From Homalodisca vitripennis (taxonomy: Eukaryota; Arthropoda; Insecta; Hemiptera; Cicadellidae), in the NCBI RefSeq assembly GCF_021130785.1, contig NC_060213.1, positions 67,595,001-67,659,000 on the forward strand: 64,000 bases of DNA. Reading direction: 5' to 3'. Below the pieces are notes generated by a model that was not told the origin of the DNA, ran no database searches, and saw only the letters and a program-made list of their open reading frames with translations. Positions within the stretch are counted from its first letter, which is position 1. The number at the start of each line of letters is the position of its first letter. The position numbers and the translations under genes were made by a program. Positions 22,715-32,778 of this stretch are shown in pieces.

Positions 22715-24521
22715 TTGCGTTCTTCTTTTTAAAACTATTTAAGTAGTCTACACGTTCTATTTTATTGAATTATTTACTATAACCTACTAACTCTACATCC
22801 TATGTTTGCTTACAAAATCATATTTATTGATAAAAGTATTACATTTTCTTATCTTAGAGTAAACTAGTCATATTATCGTACTGTGCATATTTTCTTATTA
22901 CAACAAATTTAAAAACGATGTTGTACATTAAGTGATTTTAAACAATTAAATTCGAATTATGAAAAATCTATAAACAGTTTTCATTCATTAAAAAATGACA
23001 AGCATGTAATTATTTGAGCAAAAATCTATTTTTCTTTGATGTATTGAAGTTACTTGATAAATTTATTCTAGTATTTTGTAAGGGTCATATTTAGAAAGTT
23101 TCTATGAAATTTTTATTTTTTTATTCTTTTCACTTCAATAAAGTAAAAATAAAAATATTTTATTTACAATAAGATTTTCAAGCAAGAAAAACCCATGTTA
23201 AAAATAAATAATACTAAATAATTTATTTCCCCATAATAACAAACTGAATATTACAAATAATTATTATTTCCAGTGCTTAATAATAAATAATACTATGACA
23301 TAACGTATTTACAATAGCAGTAAATAACAAATACAAAAAAAATTTTTCTACTTACTTTACTTCAAACTTATGTACTTAGAGTAATAAAATATAAATAGTA
23401 GGTTACATCCTTTTAGATTTTTCTTTCTTTTTTTAAACTAATAATTAGGCCAATAGATTTACAAAATAAGGGAGATTTAGATACCTCATAAGACGCTGTG
23501 CCTATGTTGGGAATACTATATGCAAAAAGGGTAAAAAAATAAAAATAGCGGAATCGAGCAAGAATGAAATGATAAAAATGAGTTATTGTAGCTTACGTTG
23601 TAAATAATGTACTATTACGTTTCGAAGTTTAAATTTAGTATAACTAGTGAGCTGTATTAAACAAAAAGGATTTAGGTATGATTTTCATTTCAAATATTAG
23701 GCTTTACACATGTAACATTAAATATTATATTATAAATAATTATTTTATAATGCTCTAACGTGTCTATTTAAATATTATTATAACTTAGCAGACAAGACTA
23801 ACCATACACTAATTTATTATCTTAAACATATACTCAATATCATTTTGACCGATCAAACATACTCTAATTTTCTTAGAAAATATATTTATGTTTCTACTAT
23901 TTTTGAATAATTCCGGCAATAAATTATTTGTCCTCGGAGCTATAAAAGAAAACATTTTGTAAAATCAGTTTTTTTTATGTTCTCCAGTATATATTTTACA
24001 AATGTTTACTATGTTTTACAAATTATTATAAACGGTCTTGCAACATGGCAAACTCTCTGGCATCACACTATACTGTAGCTCTTGGGTTTAATACAAAAAA
24101 CACCAAATATACTTTTTATAGTGTATTTGACCGAAATTTACTGCAATGAAACACAATGAAGAAGAATTATAGGGACAAAAAAATATAACCTAGATTCTGT
24201 GGTGTGTATGATATTTACAAATTTTACATACTAGCTGATTGTACAAAGCTTTACTGTAGCATTACAATGTTTCATTTACCACAGCGATTAATAAAAATAA
24301 CAACAATGAAATTAACAATTATCTCAAGCAATACTTAATCTTCCGATATTTTTTAAGTATCTGTCATTTCGAATTCAAAAGAAACATGCTCTAGTACAAA
24401 CAGTGAGATAGTTACGCTCGGACTACATACGGACATGTGTGGCTTCACGGTAACCGAGCCGAGCCCGCACGGACACTCGGCCGACTCACGTGTCGGGCAC
24501 GGTGCGGTTGTGTGTCCCAAA
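22262..24521. mobile_element. Non-autonomous DNA transposon with terminal inverted repeats
   Basis: The left end (22266-22308) and the reverse complement of the right end (24478-24518) share GGGACACACA, ACCGCACC, GCCCGACACGT and AGTCGGCCG, differing at two positions plus a two-base gap. Both ends are GC-rich against an AT-rich interior (22715-24416) that holds no transposase frame. The left end is present as two tandem units of about 225 bases (start of the shared motif at 22266 and 22491). GC-rich, short-period TIRs of this look are seen in PIF/Harbinger-type and hAT-type MITEs; I cannot decide the superfamily because no clean target-site duplication is visible. Confidence 0.7.
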
Positions 24522-25718
24522 CTTTATTCGTGAGGATAAAACGTCAAATCGTACTCAGCAGCAAATTGGAAAGGCCAAAGTTAATGTTTACTATATAAAT
24601 ACGTATCAACATTATGTCCAGGTAGGTTATAACATTGGTCATAGATATGTTACATTCAAAAACTTATACATATTTAAAATTTATTTCGAACTCCCCTAAA
24701 GTACCTAAAAATGGATTGCCAGTAAGTAAAATAATATGCTAATTACGACGTTTTCAGCACTTATTGGTTACAGTGAACTCTTTGAGGTAGAGTGTATAAT
24801 TCTGCCTCTCAGTAGGCTAACAAACATGCTTAGCCACTCCAATCAATGCACAATTCAGCACAGTTGTTGCGCCCGTATGTAAATACCCGTATTATACACG
24901 ACAAAGCAGGAATTTATCGTTACATTCTGCACATATGCTGGTACAAGCATTCTCATTCACGTTTTAGCTCTTATTAAAAAAATTTTTGATAACAATATAT
25001 TTGACAGTTAGTGCGTTGTTTAATGAAACAATGTTCTTTATATAAATTATGTAGTTAGTGATGAAATCAATTTTTTATGGAGCTGCTGAAACACTTACAA
25101 AAGTATATTTAAAGTAGTTTTGAAGGAAATATTTTTGTTTTCGTCTTAATAAAATAGAATATAACAATTTGTTTGTATATTGTACAAACAATTCTAGGAT
25201 ACAAACGAGAATATATTATTTACAATTGGAAAGTTACTATATTATTATGAACACAACGTAACAACGCTGTTCTTAAAAGGCTTGAAATGTTTTGTATATA
25301 TTTAGTGTTGTACGTACATCAATGTTTTTACTCGGTTGTTCATAAATGCTAGTATAAATATCATTTATAATAAAGATAAATTAACCATTTATATGTGTCA
25401 ATTCGACTTGCCTGAAAATACACTAGAGTTTTTATAGTCAAAATATTTTTATTATTTAATCTCTAAAAGATACAATTCTCTTGGACCGTGTACCTTAGTA
25501 AATACCAGATTTTAAAAGCAATTAAACTTCTAAACTTCTTGTGATAAGAATTGGGAAGCGAGATAAATAATTATTTTTAAATAGGTTTATTCTTTATGGT
25601 GGTACTAAAACATTTAATTATATTTTAGAACATGCATTTGAAATATAATTTATACATAAAAATGTAATTGTATGGAAAATGTTAAAAATTGTATGGGTCT
25701 ATTTAGTGTTGAACATGA

Positions 25719-25758
<40 letters not shown>

Positions 25759-26100
25759 TGTGTGTGTGTTTGAAGTGTGTTGAAATGGTGGAAAATAAAG
25801 TATTATTATTGCTTTATTATCCTTTAGACAGCTTATGAATTATAATTAATAAAAATAAAAATAATTTCTCAGAATACAAAATTAAAAACCTCAGTCTATG
25901 TTCCCAACCTAGGAAACATTGAAAGATTATATTAACACTTCTTTCTTAACACTTATTAATATTAGGTACTTTGTTTACATGTCATTGTATCATGTTACTA
26001 ACACACATGTCAATTTTATTTAATAATACTGTAATGAATAATTTAGTAATAAACTACCACTACAGTAGCACTGTTGTGTGTGACAAATGTCCAATAAACT
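24522..26100. other. AT-rich stretch with right part of repeat copy A
   Basis: A block at about 24740-24965 resembles 40265-40405: both contain GCCTCTCAGT, an A-rich gap, ATGCTT, CAATGCA, then GCCCG or TCCCG, ATACCCGTAT or ATATCCGTAT, ACACG and TTTATCG. It therefore appears to continue dispersed repeat copy A on the far side of the TIR element. The 69-codon frame at 24490-24699 overlaps the transposon end and is not credible as a gene. Confidence 0.5.
25721..25769. repeat. (GT)n microsatellite
   Basis: Near-perfect GT run with one A interruption. Confidence 0.95.
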
Positions 26101-26185
26101 ACAAAACATTATCTAGGTGCCTGATGCAGCCGACTGAAGGCTTATGAAATATGTTGCATTCAAAATAAACAATACGAGCTGAATT
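26101..26185 (+). other. Hammerhead-like tail motif
   Basis: Contains CTGATGC (26121-26127), a short stem AGCC/GGCT, then GAAA, followed by TGTTGCATTCAAAATAAAC. This layout resembles the hammerhead ribozyme core CUGAUGA-stem-GAAA found in terminal repeats of Penelope-like elements. The base after CTGATG is C instead of A, and three extra bases separate stem II from GAAA, so cleavage activity is unlikely. The family link is inference. Confidence 0.35.
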
Positions 26186-26624
26186 TTGTGCTTTTTTAAT
26201 ATTCATAGCTGCATATTTATAATCATAAGTATTTTTATTAATCACTAACTTGCCGAGCTTCGCAAACAAGTTTTTAAATCTAATTATATAATTTAGTTAA
26301 AACACTTATAATTTAATATATTTTTTTAACATAAGTAGATATCCATGAGGTATACACTATTATCAGGTTATGCGCGTATAGGAGCATTTCTGGATAGAAT
26401 GATTTATATTTCAGACGCCAGAGCTGAGTTTGTCTTGTTGTCCCAATCAAGGAAATGTACAAGTTTACGTAGCTCTCATATATCTATTTAATAGCAGTAC
26501 ATTGCAGATAAGAATACAGGTCTAGTACCATACACAAATGAGTCGGATATGTTGGTTGAGGTAACATGGATGTTATCCATCACTTTAAAATAATTTCGCA
26601 TACTTTATGATTAAATCTGTCATT

Positions 26625-27904
26625 AAATTCAAATGCAAATGACTTTATTTGTATCATATATACAAAAGGGCGAATTTAGGGCCATAAGGCCCTGTCTTAC
26701 AATTAACCCTAATATAATAGTAAAGTACTTAAGTCAAATAAAACTACTACATTTAAAATAAAAAAAAATATATAATAAAGGTCTCTGTAAGAACTTAGTA
26801 CACATACATTCATAAAATAAATTCATACAAACATTCACTAGCACACTATCCGTCCTCAAAGACCTACCCCAACTAACCCATCACTGACATCAAGTCTATC
26901 AATTTAGTTTTCAGTAAGGCTGCAAACCGGTTTCGACTCCCAACTAACTTAATATGGTTAGGAAGGGAGTTCCATACTTGACAAGCAATAACGACAAATG
27001 ATTTGTTGTAAGGTGAGGTTCGATTGCGAGGAATAAGAAGAATTGATGAGGCCACTCTTGTCTCTCTTGCGCTTGATTCAGACATAAATTTGAATTTGCT
27101 AGCCAGATTTAATATAGGCTCTCCAGAGTTAAGACTAGAATACACCAAATTAAGAATTTTTAATAATCTTGTATTGGCCTATTTTAGAATGGAATTTTGA
27201 ATGTAGATATGCGTTATATGGTTGTCACGTCTTAGATCAAATACAAAACGGAAACAGTAGTTTTGGCATCGCTGCAATTAGTTGGCCAGATCCGCAGTCA
27301 TATTTTTGAGTATAGAGTTACAATATGAAAAATGAGAAAAAAATGAGTGCTTTTAACAGTAAAAGTTTCACACGTTCTGGCAAAAAGTGTGTTCATAGTT
27401 AGACTCAAACTTTTCACTTTGTAACAGTACGGAAGATAAACGTTGTTTACAGTATGTTTGGGCATATTATTTGTGTCTATATAGTTCTTTAGTTGTGAGT
27501 GAGAGATGATAATCGTTTGGGGTTTGTTTTCCCTAAGCTTCAGTCCATGTTTCGTTGTCCATTTCACAAGTTTTTGAATGTCAAAGTTTATGTTGCGTAT
27601 TGTCGTGTGTATATCACGGACCCCACCGTGGGCGTAAATTTGTAAATCTTCAGCGTACATGTGATATCTAGTGAATGCAAGTACTGTTCAAATGTCAGTT
27701 ACGTAAATTAAAAATACAATAGGTCCCAGTATTTAACCTTTCGGCACACCACAGTTGAGCATCCTGTAGTCAGATGCTTTGTCGGCCACACTTGAACACT
27801 GCAGCCAATTCGATAGATAAGATCTAATCCAGGTCTTCTAACCTCGGAAAATCCTAAAGTATGCAGCTTCCTTAACAACAAACCGAATGTAATACAGTCG
27901 AATG

Positions 27905-27906
<2 letters not shown>
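26625..27906 (-). pseudogene. LINE reverse-transcriptase fragment, 5' truncated at (CA)n
   Basis: The minus strand begins at the edge of the (CA)n array with EAFDCI, the conserved block around the first RT Asp region. It continues through a broken GVPQGS motif (reads GVPKG followed by a stop near 27737), YAED at 27646-27657 in place of YADD, LKLRENKPQTIII, and the C-terminal block SARETRVASSILLIPRNRTS and FVVIACQVWNSLPNHIK (27148-26873). The catalytic Asp-to-Glu change plus stops make it dead. The 3' tail near 26690-26625 has a perfect 6-bp hairpin (26678-26693) and an AATAAAG-type signal, the same design as the 12.3-kb element. Confidence 0.8.

Positions 27907-27907
<1 letters not shown>

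Positions 27908-27990
<83 letters not shown>
27908..27990. repeat. (CA)n microsatellite at LINE junction
   Basis: About 41 CA units; its left edge directly abuts the start of the RT fragment. Read in frame it gives artefactual Cys-Val or Thr-His repeats. Confidence 0.95.
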
Positions 27991-27993
<3 letters not shown>

Positions 27994-29447
27994 CACTAAC
28001 ACACTTACAATACGTAAACATAATGAATTCATATTTGTACGACAAATTTATCATTGTTATTGAAAATGGTTTCAGCCCCTTTGCTCAAAAATATAACTAA
28101 CTCTCATGGTTTTACACTTGTTAAAGAACATTTTATACATATACATACACAATCAAAACACACTTGGAATCTAGAAGTAAAGCATAAATACAATTTAAAT
28201 ATGAAAAATTAAGTATTATTAACAAAAGTTCAGTACGCTTGTAGTGCTGCTGCCCAGTATCAAAAATTATTCATTCCAAATCCAAATGATAATTATAAAT
28301 CTTTTCTAAAACTACGTATCATTTCTTTATAAATAATTTGTGAACTAGAGCAAATCTTTGTTCCCATGAGAAATAAAAACTCAGTAGTTTTCCTCAAGGA
28401 AGCGGGTAGAAGATAACGCTAAAAGTAGAACAGTAACCCAGTTAAAAACCGCGGACCAATCCCAGCAATCCAACTCTTTAGATCACCATTTATGGCTATT
28501 TAGCACAATTTAGATACGAAGTGACCAATAAGCATCAAGTAAAATAGCATGAGTGGGGAGGGCCCCAAGACCCACCAAGAACATAACTTTAGATCATTCC
28601 TTGGCGAGTCCCTGATGGAACAGCACACGTTGACCAAGTAAGTGAACCCTCCCAGATGGTAGACGAATAGCCGTCATTCACTTGTTGCACAAAAATATCA
28701 AATATTAAAAGTCCAGGTTCATTTCAAATCTTTTTCTAAATTAACTCAAGTCTTTCTCTCAGACCCAACTTACTGTCGAGCGTGCCCAATATAAAATGTT
28801 TTCTCTTTTCATTTTAAAGGTTTTTGTGTTTGAAAAACTGTATTAGTATGTTATAAAGATTAGAATCTTGAGTTTCATTTAGCGATTTGCTTGCTTTTGG
28901 TTTGAATGATTTAGTTGCTTACTGTCATTTATGACTTGATAAATACATTTTGTGTGATTTAACAATTCTTATTTATTTATTCATACCCTACGTCCAGTTG
29001 TGCCAGGTACGGCACGACACTCTGTAGGCAACATACATATTGTAAAGTTCTACTTCTTATGCGGGTTTATACTAAAGTGTACATTAAACTGGACATTCTG
29101 AAGATTAATACAAATATTTTAATAACAATAAATGATCTTTTATATCCAATTAAAAAAGAAAATCGTCTCGTCATAGAAATATAAAACTGCATATTATATT
29201 AACTTAACTGAAATGATAACAGTTTAAACAATAGTTGTGTAAGATAAGTAACTAAATAATTTAAATAAAAAATATAATTCTTCTATTGTTGCAAAAATAT
29301 TCTATTGGTAAAAATTACTTTGTTAAACAGAAAAAAGATATGTTATATTTGTATATAAAGAAATCTGTCATTTATTCAACTTCATCTAACGTGCCTGTTA
29401 ATATCCAGTAATATTTAGATTCTAGGACTGTATCATAAAACTGTACT
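27991..29447. other. No gene recognised
   Basis: AT-rich DNA with a slightly GC-richer patch at 28380-28690 that matches nothing I know. If the RT fragment on the left and the ORF1 fragment on the right belong to one LINE copy, this stretch sits where its endonuclease should be, but no endonuclease motif is visible. Confidence 0.45.
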
Positions 29448-29922
29448 TTATTTTGCGTGCGAAGTCTCTGTGGTTACTGGCGGCAAATCTTCTATCCTGA
29501 TGGCGCTGCATCTCCGTCTTCCCTGGTCTATGTACATTGTTCTACCAACCAGATTCCACGTCTTCTTCAGTTTGAAAATAGCAACGGCTCTCCTGTAGTC
29601 GTCCAGATGGGCTTTTGTCAGATCCTCCCTGATTATAATTCCAGACCCCCATAGCGTCTTCTTCTCGCTGAAGACATCCGACGATCCCGATAGCTTATGA
29701 AGCGCACGATATCCGGTCGGTGCTTCACGGTGCTATCGGGCTGTGGTTTCGACTTAGCGCCAATCCAGTGGGAGCGGCAGATATCAGCCTCCCGAGGGTG
29801 TCCACGAGCTTCATCTGGCAGATATCGATGACCAGCAGATCTGTGTCCTATCACGTCTCAGTTACTCCAAACACCCGAAGGCAGGACCGACGCTGATATT
29901 GTTCGAGGTCATCTGTCTTGCC
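29448..29922 (-). pseudogene. LINE ORF1 fragment (RNA-binding core and C-terminus)
   Basis: On the minus strand the sequence opens DDLEQYQRRS and LRVFGV, the coiled-coil/RRM boundary, then DLLVIDICQMKL, and after frameshifts SGIIIREDLTKAHLDDYRRA, FKLKKTWNL and IEDLPPV to a stop at 29448. This follows block for block the ORF1 of the 12.3-17.3 kb LINE (RRNNIRIFGVEE, LVIDLCRDRL, GVTIREDLTARR, LADLP). The N-terminal leader and most of the coiled coil are missing. It is in the same orientation as the RT fragment 1.5 kb further on. Confidence 0.75.
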
Positions 29923-30324
29923 TAATGAAAAAATTTAATTTAGAAGTAATACAAATTGATATAAAAAGTAATAACAAATAGCATGGTATCTTTTAAGGAT
30001 TTATAGTTTTTTATAATAGAAGAATTGATTTGAAGAAAGTTTTTTATAGAGGTTTTGTAATTTATATGTATGAATACAGCACGACCTGGATAATGTAGTA
30101 TTACAGAAGACTATTCCTTTGTAGGTAAGAAGGTTCTTTACCATCTCTGAGTCAATAATAGCGAGGGAGAAGTTCCCATTTCTAGGTCTATCCTATTTAA
30201 CTGCATAAGGAAGCTCCTTCATGAACATAATAATTCAACCATATACTAATCCAGATGTGTACGCTTGAAATATCAGGGTAAGTTTGAGCGTAGCTTAGAA
30301 AGAAATGATACGGGTTCACGTCCT

Positions 30325-30327
<3 letters not shown>
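29923..30327. other. No gene recognised
   Basis: AT-rich spacer between the ORF1 fragment and the first (CT)n tract; no motif seen. Confidence 0.5.

Positions 30328-30384
<57 letters not shown>
30328..30384. repeat. (CT)n microsatellite, first of three
   Basis: About 28 CT units. They lie in frame with the following LINE fragment and replace the position where related ORF2 proteins read LSERF, so short CTCTCT of the coding sequence may have seeded the array. Confidence 0.95.
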
Positions 30385-30387
<3 letters not shown>

Positions 30388-30958
30388 CGTTTTTTTATGT
30401 CTGATATTAGTGCACGTAGAACTCGTAGGGGTGCATCTTTATTATCAACTCCAATTCATAGGACAACCTTATATAATAAATCTTTCACTGTTTCCGCATG
30501 TCGATCGTGGAACGTTCTCCCCAGACAACATCAGAAATATTGACAAGCGCGATCGCTTTGGGGCGGAGGGTAGGGCCTTTCTGCTGCGGACTCGGCGGGA
30601 GTGACGGTTGGTGGTTCTTGTGGTCACACTTGTGGTAACTGTATGTAAGGGGCGTGGATGGGGAATGAAAGCTGATTAGGATAGGATAGTTTTATTAGTT
30701 GCCTGTTGTATTAAAGAGATTTATGTTAGAGTTTAATCTAAAATGTTAATTTTAATAATAATTTATATATATATACATTATTATGTCACATCCAATATGT
30801 AATTAATCATTAAAGTGATTTAGTTTTGTGTTAGTTACAATGTAGTAATAGGTATGATTATATTTTACTTTGTTTGTTTTGTTTGGAGGTTAAGTGGTAG
30901 AGAGGACTTTTATGTCCTAACTTCGCCTCTGTAAATAAAGGCATTTTTTATTTAATTT
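30385..30958 (+). pseudogene. LINE ORF2 C-terminal fragment with 3' UTR
   Basis: Encodes MSDISARRTRRGASLLS, TPIHRTTLYNKSFTVSACRS and WNVLP, the last conserved block of ORF2 in the same family as the 12.3-kb LINE (TRRGASLLSIPVHR..SFTVSACRLWNNLP). After a frame break the 3' UTR follows, with a hairpin AGGAC/GTCCT (30903-30918), AATAAAG and a T-rich end at about 30958. Everything upstream of the C-terminus is missing. The fragment is bracketed by (CT)n tracts on both sides. Confidence 0.8.
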
Positions 30959-30964
30959 CATCTA

Positions 30965-30983
30965 TCTCTCTCTCTCTCTCTCT
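30965..30983. repeat. (CT)n microsatellite, second of three
   Basis: Short CT run between the end of one LINE fragment and the start of the next. Confidence 0.9.
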
Positions 30984-30989
30984 TATCTG

Positions 30990-32691
30990 TACTCGAATCT
31001 TACAATTGTAGTTAGTTGGTTTAGTTCTTATTTGACTAATAAACTTCAACAAGTAAAAACTTGCAGTGGAGGGCTATCTGAATGGCAACATAAACCCTGT
31101 TGGGGTGCCCTAAGGGTCAACTATGTCATCTTTGTTGTTTACCCTGTGTATCAACCGAACTGATGAACCTGTAAATTTTTGTAGGACAATGCTCTATGCC
31201 GATGACATGCAAATGTACATTCACTGCTCCTTAGATACTATTGATAACGCTGTAAACCAGATAAATGCAGACCTAGTTATGTTATGTAAGTGGTGCAAAG
31301 ATCATGAGCTAAGTCTGAACGCATCTAAATGCAAACCAATAGTATTAGGAACATCAAGGATGTTATCTAATGTGAATTTGAATGGTATTTTACCTGTAAC
31401 AATAAATGGTATGGTACTTGATTATGAGCAATCAGTTGTTAATTTAGGTATAAGAATGTGTAGTACAATGGCATGGACAGAACAAGTCAATTACATCCAT
31501 AGAAAGGTTTACCAAAGTTTATATCGACTTAAAAGGCTGTGTTTTAAACCTAATGTATATATAGAAATTGTTAGTATCTACGCTTATTTTTCCTTTTTTT
31601 GATTGTGCAAATGCTGTATATTGTGATATTAATGATGAATTGTTGCAAAAATTGCAAAGGGAACAAAATGCATGTATAAGATATATTTTTAATGTACCAT
31701 TAGATGCACACATTACCAGATATTATAAAGAGTTAGGTTGGTTAAAAACTAATGAAAAAATGGAATATATTATTTTGTTACAAATGTACAAGATTATTAT
31801 GTTTGGACAACCTGATTACCTATTTAATCAATATTTTATGATGAACCATGTACATGCAAGGGAAACAAGGTTTGGTAATGTGACCTTACAATTTCCACTA
31901 CATAGAACAGTTATATACAATAAATCATTTCATGTGAAGAGTATAAGATTGTTAAATGGCCTTCATAACACAATTAAACATGCACCAAGTATAAATTTAT
32001 TTAAAAAACGGTTAAAAACCGATTTGTTGAAAAGATATGAGTAATGTTTTTGCTTGTAATGTTGTTAACGGTTTGTGTCGTGGTTGTTATATTTAATGAA
32101 AATATTATGTTAGAGTGTGATAAAATTATTGTATTGTTATTGTGGTTAGATTGTATTAGTTTGTTAACTCAGATTGTTGTTTAATTTTTATAGTTTAATG
32201 ATATTTAATTTTCAAAGTGTATTGTAGTTAAAAATATATATATATAAAGAAAAATAAAAAATGGATAAAATTATGTATAAATTTGCTTAAAAGTACTAAA
32301 GGCACATTTAAATCTTATTGTATGGTAGATCTTTAGACAGTTTGGAAGTATGATAAAAAATTTTTACCAATACTAGTTTAAGTAAAACAAAAAAATTGTA
32401 TTAGTTTGTTGCTCAGATTGTTGTTTATTTTTTTATAGTTTATTTATGTAGAATTTTTATAGTTTAATGATGTTTAACTTCAAAGTTTATTGCATTGTAA
32501 GATCTGATATAAATGTAATTGTTAGTAGTTTTTGAGTAAATGTAAACATGATTTCTGTAACATATAGTTTAAGCCACAACTGAATATTGTAGTTAAAACT
32601 TTGTATAAATTATGGAGCCTGTCCTGGTGGAAGAGTGGACCATTGGTCTAAACCAGGGCAGGAAAAATAAAGAAATTATCAAATTATCAAA

Positions 32692-32696
<5 letters not shown>
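30990..32696 (+). pseudogene. LINE reverse-transcriptase fragment, 5' truncated
   Basis: Plus-strand RT starting near 31010 with WFSSYLTNKLQQVKTCSGGL and, after a one-base shift, NPVGVP-stop-GS, where TAA (31111-31113) replaces the Gln codon of GVPQGS. The frame from 31123 reads LLFTLCINRT and has an intact YADD (31195-31206), then LSLNASKCKPIVLGTSR. A shift near 31590 leads to the 158-codon C-terminal frame (31568-32044) with LQREQNACIRYIFNV, ARETRFGNVTLQFPLHRTV and YNKSFHVKSIRLLNGL. This copy is more AT-rich than the 12.3-kb LINE and is a different subfamily. The 3' UTR is about 650 bases with a hairpin at 32618-32662, AATAAAG and two AAATTATC repeats before the next (CT)n tract. Confidence 0.85.

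Positions 32697-32738
<42 letters not shown>
32697..32738. repeat. (CT)n microsatellite, third of three
   Basis: About 21 CT units directly after the LINE tail. It is followed by about 45 bases (to roughly 32778) that repeat the start of the 30385 LINE fragment, including TCTGATATTAGTGCACGTAG, before unique sequence resumes. Confidence 0.95.
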
Positions 32739-32741
<3 letters not shown>

Positions 32742-32778
32742 GTATTTTATGTCTGATATTAGTGCACGTAGAACTCTA

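Noticed and set aside
27708..28054. Minus frames with Cys-Val repeats
   Set aside because: Translated (CA)n array fused to LINE RT sequence; not a cysteine-rich protein.
30265..30604. Plus-strand frames with Ser-Leu repeats
   Set aside because: The repeat is a translated (CT)n array; only the part after 30385 has LINE similarity.
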